Assembly: GCF_012034385.1 (NCBI RefSeq)
Contig: NZ_JAAVJB010000017.1
Span: 1 to 42,860, forward strand
Reading direction: 5' to 3'
Length of the DNA: 42,860 nt
Source of the DNA: Streptomyces spiramenti
GTDB lineage: Bacteria; Actinomycetota; Actinomycetes; Streptomycetales; Streptomycetaceae
The position numbers and the translations under genes are program-made. The notes under the pieces were generated by a model. It ran no database searches, had not been told where the DNA came from, and saw nothing but the letters and a program-made list of their open reading frames with translations. This document shows positions 17,634 to 26,487 of the stretch, in pieces (the stretch's first letter is position 1; each line of letters starts with the position of its first letter).

Positions 17634-19358
17634 ATGTTCCTCTTCGGTACACACCGGTCCGTGGCGCAGCGCCTGCGGCTTTTCACCGAACGTGGACTGG
17701 GCGCCGGGAACTTCTTCTGGCACGCCTGGAAAGTCGCCTCCGACCGCGACCGCCCGCTGCTCTTCCACCCCGACGTCGACTCACCGACCTGGGAGGAGGA
17801 GAAGCTGGAAGGCCTCTCCCTCGACGACATCCGCGTCACCGTGATCCGATACGCCCACTGGTACCGCGAACACGGCGTGACCACCGGCAGCCACGTCGGC
17901 GTCATCACCCGGCACGGACTGTTCGGACTCCTCCACCACATCGCTGTGACCAGCCTGGGCGCGACAGCCGTCCACTGCAACCCCCGGATGGCACCGGCCA
18001 CCGCGGCGGAGTACTTCCTGCGCACCGAAACCCGGCTCGTCATCGGCGACGACACACTGCTGGAGGCCTGCACCCAGGCATGGACGACAGCCGGGAAGAA
18101 GGACACCCCCCGCCTCCAGGACATCCACGCACTGGACGCCGACGCCCGCGCCCCCCGGCGGCCACTGCCAGGCTTCCCTCACCCGCACTCCACCGACGAC
18201 CTCATCATGATCTCCCACTCGTCCGGGACCACCGGACGACCCAAAGCCCCGGTTTTCCACCACGGTTCGTTCTTCAGAGGCAAACGCGAACGCCTGTGGA
18301 CCTTTCCGTCCCGGCGCACCGACCGACTCCTCACCGCCCTTCCCCACAGCCACTCAGCCGGCATCAGCTACCTGAGCATGGCGATTCTGCTCGGTATTCC
18401 CACACTGATCCTGGACGACGCCGACGGCGAAAAGACCGTCCGGGCCATCAACGTCTTCCACCCCACCACGGTGCTCGGCTTTCCGCTGACCCTCGCCGAG
18501 ATCGACCCCGGCAAGATCCTGCCCGAAGCCGCCCAGGACATCCACACCTGGAACGGCATGGGAGACGCCTCGCACGAACGCCACGTCCGCCCACTGGTGG
18601 CGCTCGGCCGCCGGGGACACGGAGCCAAGAAGACCCCCGGATCCGTCTACCTCGACGGACTCGGCTCCTCCGAGATGGGAATGGTGCTCTTCAAACAGGC
18701 ATACACGACGCAGACCTCGAACTACGGACGGCTGATCGGCACGCCCGCCCGAGTGGTACGCAGCGCGGCGGTCCTGGACGCATCAGGCCGACACGCCCCC
18801 GCCGGACAGGCCGGACGCCTGGGCGTACGCACCCCCAGCGTCACCCCCGGCTACTGGGACGACCCGCAACTGAACCAGGACTCGCTCGTCAACGGATACT
18901 TCCTGACCGGCGACATCGTGCGGCGGGACACCGAGGGCCGCTGGTACCACCTGGACCGCACCACCGACGTCATCAACTCCGCCACCGGCGAGATCTACAG
19001 CCTTCCCCTGGAAGAGGTCGTGCTGATGACCACCGGAGCTCTGGACGCCGCAGTGGTGGCCGTCGACGGCCCCGGCACGTCGACCACCCAGGTCCCCGCC
19101 GCCGTCGTGCACTACGCGGACGACACCGAGCGCACCCCCGCAGAGGTGCTGCTGGCCTGCAACGCAGCCCTCGACCGGGCGGGCCTGGCCCGGCTCCACG
19201 CGCTGGTCCTCACCGCAGCCCGAGCCGAGCTGCCGGTCGGCGTGACAGGAAAGGTCCTCAAGCGCCAACTGCGCGAGACCCACCGCCGCCTGCTCCACGA
19301 ACCGACCACCGACGCCGTGGCCATCACCGTCCCCGACGGACCGCCACGCACCGCCTGA
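17634..19358 (+). CDS. AMP-dependent ligase, candidate CreM-like diazotase
   Basis: This 574-residue ANL-superfamily protein carries SHSSGTTGRPK (phosphate loop), GLGSSEMG, YFLTGDIVRRD and the C-terminal lysine loop GVTGKVLKR, so the adenylation machinery is intact. In cremeomycin biosynthesis an acyl-CoA-ligase homologue, CreM, uses ATP and nitrite to turn an aromatic amine into a diazo group. This gene starts the operon holding CreE- and CreD-like genes, so the same role is inferred here. The N-terminal ~60 residues (NFFWHAWKVASDRDRP) differ from ordinary acyl-CoA ligases. An ordinary acid-activating function is the alternative. ATG 17634 follows GTGAGGTAG. Confidence 0.75.
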   Translation: MFLFGTHRSVAQRLRLFTERGLGAGNFFWHAWKVASDRDRPLLFHPDVDSPTWEEEKLEGLSLDDIRVTVIRYAHWYREHGVTTGSHVGVITRHGLFGLLHHIAVTSLGATAVHCNPRMAPATAAEYFLRTETRLVIGDDTLLEACTQAWTTAGKKDTPRLQDIHALDADARAPRRPLPGFPHPHSTDDLIMISHSSGTTGRPKAPVFHHGSFFRGKRERLWTFPSRRTDRLLTALPHSHSAGISYLSMAILLGIPTLILDDADGEKTVRAINVFHPTTVLGFPLTLAEIDPGKILPEAAQDIHTWNGMGDASHERHVRPLVALGRRGHGAKKTPGSVYLDGLGSSEMGMVLFKQAYTTQTSNYGRLIGTPARVVRSAAVLDASGRHAPAGQAGRLGVRTPSVTPGYWDDPQLNQDSLVNGYFLTGDIVRRDTEGRWYHLDRTTDVINSATGEIYSLPLEEVVLMTTGALDAAVVAVDGPGTSTTQVPAAVVHYADDTERTPAEVLLACNAALDRAGLARLHALVLTAARAELPVGVTGKVLKRQLRETHRRLLHEPTTDAVAITVPDGPPRTA

Positions 19359-19405
19359 ACCCGCCACCCGGCCCCTCACCAGCCCATCCTCGCAGGAAGG
19401 CTCTC

Positions 19406-20410
19406 ATGGTCGACCAGAGCGCAGCCCGCCGGGTCGTCGACATCGTCACCGGCGCCTGGCAGTCCCAAGCCCTGTACGCCGCCGTCGCCCTGGGCCTCCC
19501 CGACCACATCGCCGCCGGACACACCACGGACGAGAAGCTGGCCGTCGCCACCAGAGCCAGCGAGGACGGCATCGCCCGACTGATGCGGCTGCTCACCGCC
19601 ATGGAGGTCTTCGACGGCACCGGCCGCGACGGCTACCGCCAGACCGCCGTCAGCGAGTTGCTGCGCGAAGGCGCAGACCAGTCGATGCACGACATGGTCC
19701 GCCTCTACGGCGAGGAGTTCCACCAGGCCTGGGGCGCAGTGGCCCCCGCCATCCGCACCGGCACCTCCGGATTCACCCACGCCTTCGGCACCACCCTGCA
19801 CGCCTACCTGCGCACACAGCCGGACGCAGGCCCGAAGTTCCAACGGGCCATGAACGCGGGCAACGTGTTCTTCCCCGACGTCCTCGACGCCTTCGACTTC
19901 AGCCGGCTGCGCACCGTCGTGGACGTTGCAGGGGGCAGCGGCGCGCTCCTCGCGACCATCCTGCGGGCACACCCCCACGTGTACGGCGTCCTCTTCGACC
20001 AACCGCACATGCTGCCGACCGCCGGACGCCACCTCGCCACCGCAGCCGACCCCGACCGCTACGAGACGCGGGGCGGCGACATCTTTCGCGAGGTACCCGG
20101 CGGCGCCGACGCGTATCTGCTCTCCCGAGTCCTCCAGGACTGGGACGACGAACGCTGCGTGCAGTTGCTCACCACGGTCCGCCGGGCCACCCCCGACACC
20201 TCCCGCCTGCTGATCCTGGAACGCGTCATCACCGAGGACGGCTCGCACCTACTGCCGCTGCTGTGGGACCTCCACCTGCTCATGGCCGCCGGCGGCCGCG
20301 AACGAACCGGCCCGCAGTACGAGGCCGTACTCCACAAGGCCGGGTTCCACCTGGAGTCCACGCACCCCCTCGCACTGGAGACCAGCCTTCTGGTCGCCGC
20401 ACCGACCTGA
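19406..20410 (+). CDS. SAM-dependent O-methyltransferase (acetylserotonin/hydroxyneurosporene type)
   Basis: This 334-residue class II methyltransferase has an N-terminal winged-helix dimerisation domain (residues ~1-95) and a Rossmann SAM domain from ~150. The SAM motif is VVDVAGGSGALLATILRAHP, and LSRVLQDWDDERC contains the usual region of the general base, with Gln in place of the common His. It would O-methylate a phenolic or enolic oxygen. AGGAAGG precedes ATG 19406, 47 bases after the ligase stop. It is unrelated in fold type to the metal-dependent enzyme at 5537, so at least two methylations seem likely. Confidence 0.9.
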   Translation: MVDQSAARRVVDIVTGAWQSQALYAAVALGLPDHIAAGHTTDEKLAVATRASEDGIARLMRLLTAMEVFDGTGRDGYRQTAVSELLREGADQSMHDMVRLYGEEFHQAWGAVAPAIRTGTSGFTHAFGTTLHAYLRTQPDAGPKFQRAMNAGNVFFPDVLDAFDFSRLRTVVDVAGGSGALLATILRAHPHVYGVLFDQPHMLPTAGRHLATAADPDRYETRGGDIFREVPGGADAYLLSRVLQDWDDERCVQLLTTVRRATPDTSRLLILERVITEDGSHLLPLLWDLHLLMAAGGRERTGPQYEAVLHKAGFHLESTHPLALETSLLVAAPT

Positions 20411-20593
20411 GGGACGGTCCGACACATCCGCGCGCAACCGCGACGCCCGACGCGACGCCCCCCGAGGCGCCCCGCACGAGCAGGACGGCCCGCGCGGCCC
20501 CTGCCGCAGACCGCCGCAGGCCGGTGCGCCCACGACCGCACAGGACCTGGACGACGGCTGTGCCCCCCCTTCGAGACGTAACGGAGAACCCAG

Positions 20594-22576
20594 ATGAGCA
20601 GCGGGGACCTCACAGTCTGCATCGTCGGGGCCGGTCCCCGGGGCCTGTCCGTACTGGAGCGGATCTGCGCCAACGAACGGAAAGAACCCTCCCGCGCGGC
20701 AGTGACCGTCCATGTCGTGGACAGCGCCCGCCCCGGGGCGGGCCGGGTCTGGCGAACCGACCAGCCGCCCCAGCTGCTGATGAACACGGTGGCCTCGCAG
20801 GTCACCGTCTACACCGACGCCAGCGTGACGATGCACGGCCCCGTCGAGACCGGCCCCAGCCTCCACGAATGGGCCGTGTCCCTCTCCGAAGAAAGCAGCA
20901 CACGGCCGAACCCCTCCGGCCACGAGCGCGCCTTCCTCACCGAAGCGGCCTCACTCGGCCCGGACTCCTACCCCAGCCGGGCCCTTTACGGCCGCTACCT
21001 CGAAGAGGCATTCGACCGCGCGGCAGCCACGGCCCCCACCCACATCCACCTCGTGGAACACCGCTCCCACGCCATCGCGCTCGACGACGACCCACTCACC
21101 GGAGAACAGACCCTCACCCTCACGAACGGCACCCGGATCACCGGCCTGGACGCCGTCATCCTCGCCCAGGGCCACGTGCCCGCCAGGACCTCACCCGACG
21201 AGGAGCGACTGACCCGCGAAGCGAACGCTCACGGCCTTCTCCACATCCTCCCGGCCAACCCCGCCGACGTGGACCTCTCCGCAGTCCGCCCCGGCGAAGC
21301 CGTCCTGCTGCGCGGACTCGGACTGAACTTCTTCGACCACATGGCTCTCCTCACCCTCGGACGGGGCGGACGCTTCGAACGCTCCGGCGACCGCCTGGTC
21401 TACAGGCCCTCGACCCGCGAACCGCGACTGTACGCAGGCTCCCGCCGCGGTATCCCCTACCACGCACGCGGCGAGAACGAGAAGGGCCCGCACGGCCGCC
21501 ACCTTCCGGCCCTCCTCACCCAGGAGACGATCGAGCGCCTCCACCGGAACTCCCCGAACGGCGAGCGCCTCCACTTCGGAAGGGACCTGTGGCCGCTGAT
21601 CGCCAAGGAGGTCGAGAGCGTGTACTACACCGCCCTTCTGAAGGCGCGGGTCGACCACCCCGCTCTCCAGGACTTCACCGAGCGCTACCTGGCGGCACCC
21701 GCCGGCACAGCCGAACAGGACCTGCTCGACGAGTACGCCCTCACCCCCGGCGAACGATGGAACTGGGAAGAGATCTCCCGCCCCTACGGCAGCCGAGTGT
21801 TCGCCCACCGGGACGACTTCCGCGACTGGCTCCTCGCGCATCTGGAACAGGACGTCGCCCAAGCCCGCTCGGGCAACGTCAACGGCCCGCTGAAAGCCGC
21901 CCTCGACGTACTGCGGGACGTGCGCAACGAGGTACGGCTCGCAGTGGACCACGGCCGCATCGAGGGCAACTCCTACCGCGACGACCTGCAAGGCTGGTAC
22001 ACACCGCTCAACGCCTTCCTGTCGATCGGCCCACCGGTCTCACGCATCGAAGAGATGGCCGCACTGATGGAAGCCGGCGTCCTGGAAGTACTGGGACCGG
22101 GAATGAACGTGCACATCGACACCGCAGGCCGAGCGGCCTTCGTCGCAACATCCGACCGAGTGGGCGGGCCACCGGTACACGCCTCCGTGCTCATCGAGGC
22201 CCGACTGCCCGAACCGGACGTACGGCGGGCCGCCGATCCGCTGCTGACCTACCTGCTGGCCACCGGCCAGGCACGTTCCTACCGTATCGCCGGCGACTGC
22301 GGCACGAGCTACGAGACAGGCGGCCTGGCCGTCACCGAGCGGCCCTACCGCGTAATCGACGCCGCCGGACGGCCCCACCCGCGCCGGTTCGCCTACGGCG
22401 TGCCCACCGAAGCCGTCCACTGGGCCACCGCGGCCGGTATCCGGCCGGGCGTCGACTCGGTGACCCTGGGCGACTCCGACGCCCTCGCCCGGACAGTGCT
22501 GCGCCTGGAACCCGCCGCCGCGGTGACAGACCTACGGGCCACGGAGGACAGCGGATTCTCCGAGGCGATGGCATGA
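20594..22576 (+). CDS. creE: CreE-like FAD-dependent monooxygenase, aspartate to nitrosuccinate
   Basis: This 660-residue protein resembles the FAD/NAD(P)-binding family (PF13454) to which CreE belongs. CreE oxidises the amino group of L-aspartate stepwise to nitrosuccinate. The N-terminal dinucleotide motif is CIVGAGPRGLSVLERI, followed by GAGRVWRTDQP and a conserved LLMNTV segment. A second nucleotide-binding region (DAVILAQGH) lies near residue 195. Function is supported by the 4-base overlap (ATGA) with a CreD-like lyase, the known partner, and by the ligase upstream. ATG 20594 has an ACGGAGAA site. Without the lyase neighbour it would only be called an FAD/NAD(P)-binding protein. Confidence 0.85.
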   Translation: MSSGDLTVCIVGAGPRGLSVLERICANERKEPSRAAVTVHVVDSARPGAGRVWRTDQPPQLLMNTVASQVTVYTDASVTMHGPVETGPSLHEWAVSLSEESSTRPNPSGHERAFLTEAASLGPDSYPSRALYGRYLEEAFDRAAATAPTHIHLVEHRSHAIALDDDPLTGEQTLTLTNGTRITGLDAVILAQGHVPARTSPDEERLTREANAHGLLHILPANPADVDLSAVRPGEAVLLRGLGLNFFDHMALLTLGRGGRFERSGDRLVYRPSTREPRLYAGSRRGIPYHARGENEKGPHGRHLPALLTQETIERLHRNSPNGERLHFGRDLWPLIAKEVESVYYTALLKARVDHPALQDFTERYLAAPAGTAEQDLLDEYALTPGERWNWEEISRPYGSRVFAHRDDFRDWLLAHLEQDVAQARSGNVNGPLKAALDVLRDVRNEVRLAVDHGRIEGNSYRDDLQGWYTPLNAFLSIGPPVSRIEEMAALMEAGVLEVLGPGMNVHIDTAGRAAFVATSDRVGGPPVHASVLIEARLPEPDVRRAADPLLTYLLATGQARSYRIAGDCGTSYETGGLAVTERPYRVIDAAGRPHPRRFAYGVPTEAVHWATAAGIRPGVDSVTLGDSDALARTVLRLEPAAAVTDLRATEDSGFSEAMA

Positions 22577-24030
22577 CGACGCCCGCACAGCCCGGACCGG
22601 ACGCCGGACTGCTCTCCCCGATCCGCGCCGGCACCCCCGCCGAAGCCGCAGTCGACGACCGCGCATGGCTGCAGGCCATGCTCGACGCCGAAGCAGCCCT
22701 GGCCCGTGCCCAGGCATCGCTCGGCACCGTGCCGCCCGCCGCCGCGGCCACCATCACCGAGACGGCCCGCGCCGAACTGTTCGACCTACGTGCACTGGCG
22801 CTGGCGGCACGCGAGGCGGCGAACCCCGTCGTGGCCCTGGTACGCGAACTCACCCGCCTGGTGGCGCGCGCCGAACCCACCGCAGCCGCATACGTGCACC
22901 GCGGTTCGACCAGCCAGGACGTCTTCGACACCGCCGCGATGCTCGTGTCCGCCCGCGTGGCCCGCCTGCTCCTGACCGACCTGCGGCGTACCGCCGCCGC
23001 GCTGTACACGCTTGCCGCCGACCACCGAGACACTCCCATGGCCGCCCGGACCCTGACCCTGCACGCCGTACCCACCACCTTCGGCCTCAAGGCCGCCGGC
23101 TGGCGCGACCTGGTCCTGGACGCGGCCGACCGAGTGGAGCGGGTACTGGAGAGCGGACTGTGCGTCTCCCTGGGCGGCGCGGCGGGCACGGCAGCCGGCT
23201 ACCTCGAGTACGCGGCGATCGCGGCAGCGGACCGCGCGCCCACCAGAGCCGACCACGGCACGTACCTCAGCGACCTCAACACCGCGTTCGCCGCGGAGAC
23301 CGGGCTGGCACCGCAGAGGACGCCCTGGCACTCCCTACGGACACCGATCGCCGACCTGGCCGCTGCCTTCGCCCTCACCACCGGCGCACTCGGGAAGATC
23401 GCCGTCGACGTGCAGTCCATGCTCCGCACCGAAGTCGGCGAAGTCGGCGAACCAGCCGCCGCCGGCCGAGGCCGCTCCTCGGCCATGCCGCACAAACGCA
23501 ATCCTGTACTCACCACCCTGATCCGCAGCGCCGCCCTGCAAGTCCCGCTGCTGACAACCGGACTGACCCAATGCATGCTCGCCGAGGACGAACGCTCCGC
23601 GGGCGTCTGGCACGCGGAGTGGCAACTGCTGCGCGAATGCCTACGGTTGACCGGCGGCGCGGCCCACACCGCCGCCGAGCTCACCGAAGGGCTCCTCGTC
23701 AACCCCGAACGCATGCGCACAAACCTGAAGTTGACCGGCAGCCAACTGGTGTCCGAACGCATCGCCGCCGTGCTGGCCTCCGGACTGGGCCGCACCCGCG
23801 CCCAGGACCTCTTGGCGGAGACCTCCTCGACCGCCCGGCGCACCGGCCGCCCACTCGCCGCGGTCCTCGCCGACATCCCCGCCGTCGCCGCACACCTGGG
23901 CAGCGAGGAGCTGTCGGCCCTGCTGGACCCGGCCGGCTACACCGGAGCGGCCGGCACACTGGTCGACCGGATGCTGGAGCGCCCCACCGAACCAGACGTC
24001 CAGCCACGCCCGCACGACCCGGGGAGGTGA
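22573..24030 (+). CDS. creD: CreD-like nitrosuccinate lyase (fumarase/adenylosuccinate lyase superfamily)
   Basis: This 485-residue member of the aspartase/fumarase superfamily has the signature SSAMPHKRNPV at residues ~302-312, containing the mobile catalytic-serine loop. GSTSQDVFDT near residue 115 and the TLTLHAVPTTFGLK block are the other two conserved regions. CreD eliminates nitrous acid from nitrosuccinate, leaving fumarate. The match is closest to the carboxymuconate-cycloisomerase/adenylosuccinate-lyase branch, the branch of CreD. Its start overlaps the creE-like stop by four bases, so the two are translationally coupled. A primary-metabolism lyase is unlikely in this context. Confidence 0.87.
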   Translation: MTTPAQPGPDAGLLSPIRAGTPAEAAVDDRAWLQAMLDAEAALARAQASLGTVPPAAAATITETARAELFDLRALALAAREAANPVVALVRELTRLVARAEPTAAAYVHRGSTSQDVFDTAAMLVSARVARLLLTDLRRTAAALYTLAADHRDTPMAARTLTLHAVPTTFGLKAAGWRDLVLDAADRVERVLESGLCVSLGGAAGTAAGYLEYAAIAAADRAPTRADHGTYLSDLNTAFAAETGLAPQRTPWHSLRTPIADLAAAFALTTGALGKIAVDVQSMLRTEVGEVGEPAAAGRGRSSAMPHKRNPVLTTLIRSAALQVPLLTTGLTQCMLAEDERSAGVWHAEWQLLRECLRLTGGAAHTAAELTEGLLVNPERMRTNLKLTGSQLVSERIAAVLASGLGRTRAQDLLAETSSTARRTGRPLAAVLADIPAVAAHLGSEELSALLDPAGYTGAAGTLVDRMLERPTEPDVQPRPHDPGR

Positions 24031-24549
24031 CGCGCCGCAACGTCACCCCTCCTCTGCCCGGCACACCCGAGACGCCTGCACACGGCCCACCGGCCAAGCC
24101 CCCCGGCTGCTGCACCCCCCCGCCGCGCACGCACGCCCCTCCCCGGGGCTACGACGCCGCCGGGCCGGCCGACACTCCGGCGCCGATCGACTCGTGCACA
24201 CCGAACTCCCGCAGCTCCGCGACTACGAGACGCCCCGGCGTCCGGTGGACAAGAACCACCCGACCACCGCACACACCGCCGATTCGACCCCGCGCACCGC
24301 TCACCCTCCCGGGCCGACCACGGCGACCGCCCGGCGGCCCCGCGCACCGCGGCAACCGGCAACGCCCCGCCCTGCGCCGCGAGCGGCCCCCACCCCCTCC
24401 ACCCGTGCCACCTCCAAGCCGCCGGCCTCGGCGCCTCGACCGCCCCCCGGACGTCGCCCGGGAAAGCACGGACCGCGTGGACGCACGGGAACCCCCGGCC
24501 GAAACGCCCTGGGCGCCTCGCCGCCCCGTACCGCGAAGGAGAAACCGCC
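24031..24549. other. 519-base gap inside the operon, no confirmed gene
   Basis: The gap lies between the CreD-like gene and adenosine kinase. It is extremely C-rich on the plus strand. One open frame (24194-24565) would give a proline/alanine/arginine-rich peptide with no ribosome site; I do not accept it. The region may carry a promoter or processing signal. Confidence 0.4.
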
Positions 24550-25527
24550 GTGCGCATCGCCGTGACCGGTTCCATCGCCATCGACCAGCTGATGGTCTTC
24601 CCCGGACGATTCGCCGACCATCTGATCGCCGACCGGCTGGACCGCATCTCGCTGTCCTTTCTCGCCGACTCGTCGGAGATCCGCAGAGGAGGAGCCGCCG
24701 CCAACATCGCCATCGGACTCGGCCGGCTGGGGCTCGACCCCTTGCTCGCCGGCGCCGTCGGCACCGACTTCGCCGACTACCGGGACTGGCTTCACGACAA
24801 CGGAGTGGACACCGCACTGGTGCGGGTCAGCGCATCGCTCCACACCGCGCGCTTCGTATGCACCACGGACGCCGACCACAACCAGATCGCCACCTTCTAC
24901 TCCGGGGCGATGGCCGAGGCCCGGGAGATCAGCCTCGTCTCCACCGCCCGCCAGGTCGAAGGGATCGACCTGGTGGTGATCGCGCCGAACGACCCCGAGG
25001 CGATGCGCCGCCACACCGAGGAGTGCCGCCGACTCGGGCTCGACTTCGCCGCCGATCCCTCCCAGCAACTCGCCCGCCTGAACAGCAAGCAGACCTGCGA
25101 GCTCGTGGAGGGCGCCCGCTTCCTCTTCACCAACGAGTACGAGGCCGCACTGCTCCAGAAACGCAGCGGCTGGTCCCACCACGACGTCCTCCAACGGGTC
25201 GGCACCTGGATCACCACTCTCGGCGCGAACGGCGTCACCGTCGCACGCGCGGGCCGGCCGGACCTGCGGATCCCCGCAGTCCCCACTGCCGAGCCCGCCG
25301 ACCCGACCGGCGCCGGCGACTCCTTCCGCGCCGGCTTCCTGGCCGGTGCGGCCTGGAACTGGCCGCACGAGCGCGCCGCCCAGCTCGGCTGCGCGATGGC
25401 CACCGCGGTCCTCGAATCGGTGGGCACGCAGGAACACACACTCCGCAAGGACGACCTACTCCACCGGATCGAGAACACGTACGGAACGGCAGCCGCGCTG
25501 GAGATCGCACCACGCCTGACCGGCTGA
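24550..25527 (+). CDS. adoK: Adenosine kinase (PfkB/ribokinase family)
   Basis: This 325-residue sugar-kinase-family protein closely follows the mycobacterial adenosine kinase pattern: AVTGSIAIDQLMVFPGRF at the N terminus, RGGAAANIAIGLGRLG, HTARFVCTTD, ADPSQQLARL and DPTGAGDSFRAGF with catalytic Asp257. It phosphorylates adenosine to AMP. Adenosine arises when S-adenosylhomocysteine is split after methylation, so the enzyme pulls methylation forward. GTG 24550 is preceded by AAGGAG. A cluster-located copy next to a metF gene suggests local support of the pathway methyltransferases rather than housekeeping. Confidence 0.92.
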   Translation: MRIAVTGSIAIDQLMVFPGRFADHLIADRLDRISLSFLADSSEIRRGGAAANIAIGLGRLGLDPLLAGAVGTDFADYRDWLHDNGVDTALVRVSASLHTARFVCTTDADHNQIATFYSGAMAEAREISLVSTARQVEGIDLVVIAPNDPEAMRRHTEECRRLGLDFAADPSQQLARLNSKQTCELVEGARFLFTNEYEAALLQKRSGWSHHDVLQRVGTWITTLGANGVTVARAGRPDLRIPAVPTAEPADPTGAGDSFRAGFLAGAAWNWPHERAAQLGCAMATAVLESVGTQEHTLRKDDLLHRIENTYGTAAALEIAPRLTG

Positions 25528-25578
25528 CCCCGCACGGCCCCGAGCGACCCCCACCCCCGCCCACGGAGAGACACCGAC

Positions 25579-26487
25579 ATGTGGTCACCACCCCGGCGCA
25601 GCCACCTCCCCGACCTCCTCGGCAGGGGCGAACGCTCGTACTCCTTCGAATTCTTCCCTCCCCGGACCGCTGCCGGCGAACGCGCGCTCTGGGAGGCAGT
25701 CCGCCGCGTCGAGGCCGTCTCCCCGACCTTCGTCTCGGTGACCTACGGAGCCGGGGGGTCCTCGCGCGACCGCACGATCACCGCCGTCGAGCGCCTGGCC
25801 ACCGAGACGACGCTGCGCCCCGTCGCCCACCTCACCGCCGTCGGCCACTCGGTCGCAGAATTGCGGAACCTGATCGGGCAGTACGCGAACTCCGGCATAC
25901 ATGATGTTCTCGTACTGCGCGGCGATCCGCCCGGAGACCCGAACGGCCCCTGGACCCCACACCCCCAGGGCTTCCGTCACGCCTGCGAACTCGTCTCACT
26001 GGTCAAGGAAACAGGTGACTTCAGCGTGGGCGTGGCCGCCTTCCCCGAGCGCCACCCCCGCTCCGGCGACTGGGAGAGCGACACCCGGCACTTCGTGGAG
26101 AAGTGCCGGGCAGGCGCGGACTACGCCATCACCCAGATGTTCTTCGACGCCGAGCTGTATCTCAGGCTGCGCGACCGGGTCGCGGCCGCGGGCTGCGACA
26201 CCCCCGTCATCCCGGAGATCATGCCTGCCACCGACGTACGCCAGATCAGCCGGTTCGCCCGGCTGAGCGGCGCCACCTTCCCCGACGACCTGGCCCACCG
26301 GTTGCAGGCCGCCCAGGACGACCCGTCCGCCGCGTACCGCATCGGAGTCGAACACGCCACAGCCATGGCGGAGCGGCTGCTCGACGAAGGCGCCCCCGGG
26401 CTGCACTACATCACTCTCAACCGATCCACCGCGGCCCTGGACATCCATCGCGCCCTCCGGAGCTCGAGAAGCCTGCCTGCCGGCTGA
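25579..26487 (+). CDS. metF: 5,10-methylenetetrahydrofolate reductase
   Basis: This 302-residue TIM-barrel flavoprotein reduces methylene-THF to methyl-THF, which supplies the methyl group of methionine and hence [37 protein letters not shown], the [11 protein letters not shown] segment and [10 protein letters not shown] are all family hallmarks. ATG 25579 follows GGAGAG. It ends the gene train 51 bases after adoK. Together the two genes look like a local methyl-supply module. A conserved housekeeping copy elsewhere in the genome would be expected. Confidence 0.93.
   Translation: MWSPPRRSHLPDLLGRGERSYSFEFFPPRTAAGERALWEAVRRVEAVSPTFVSVTYGAGGSSRDRTITAVERLATETTLRPVAHLTAVGHSVAELRNLIGQYANSGIHDVLVLRGDPPGDPNGPWTPHPQGFRHACELVSLVKETGDFSVGVAAFPERHPRSGDWESDTRHFVEKCRAGADYAITQMFFDAELYLRLRDRVAAAGCDTPVIPEIMPATDVRQISRFARLSGATFPDDLAHRLQAAQDDPSAAYRIGVEHATAMAERLLDEGAPGLHYITLNRSTAALDIHRALRSSRSLPAG

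Noticed and set aside
20263..22572. Plus-strand frame extending upstream of creD-like over creE-like
   Set aside because: The upstream part translates to arginine/proline-rich nonsense; the real lyase begins at ATG 22573.
22573..24030. Housekeeping adenylosuccinate lyase (purB) for the creD-like gene
   Set aside because: The four-base overlap with a CreE-like oxygenase, the ligase upstream and the cluster setting favour nitrosuccinate lyase; purine genes are absent.
24194..24565. Open frame of 123 codons between creD-like and adoK
   Set aside because: Proline/alanine/arginine-rich composition, no ribosome site, no domain, and it overlaps the adoK start. It looks like a C-rich non-coding stretch.
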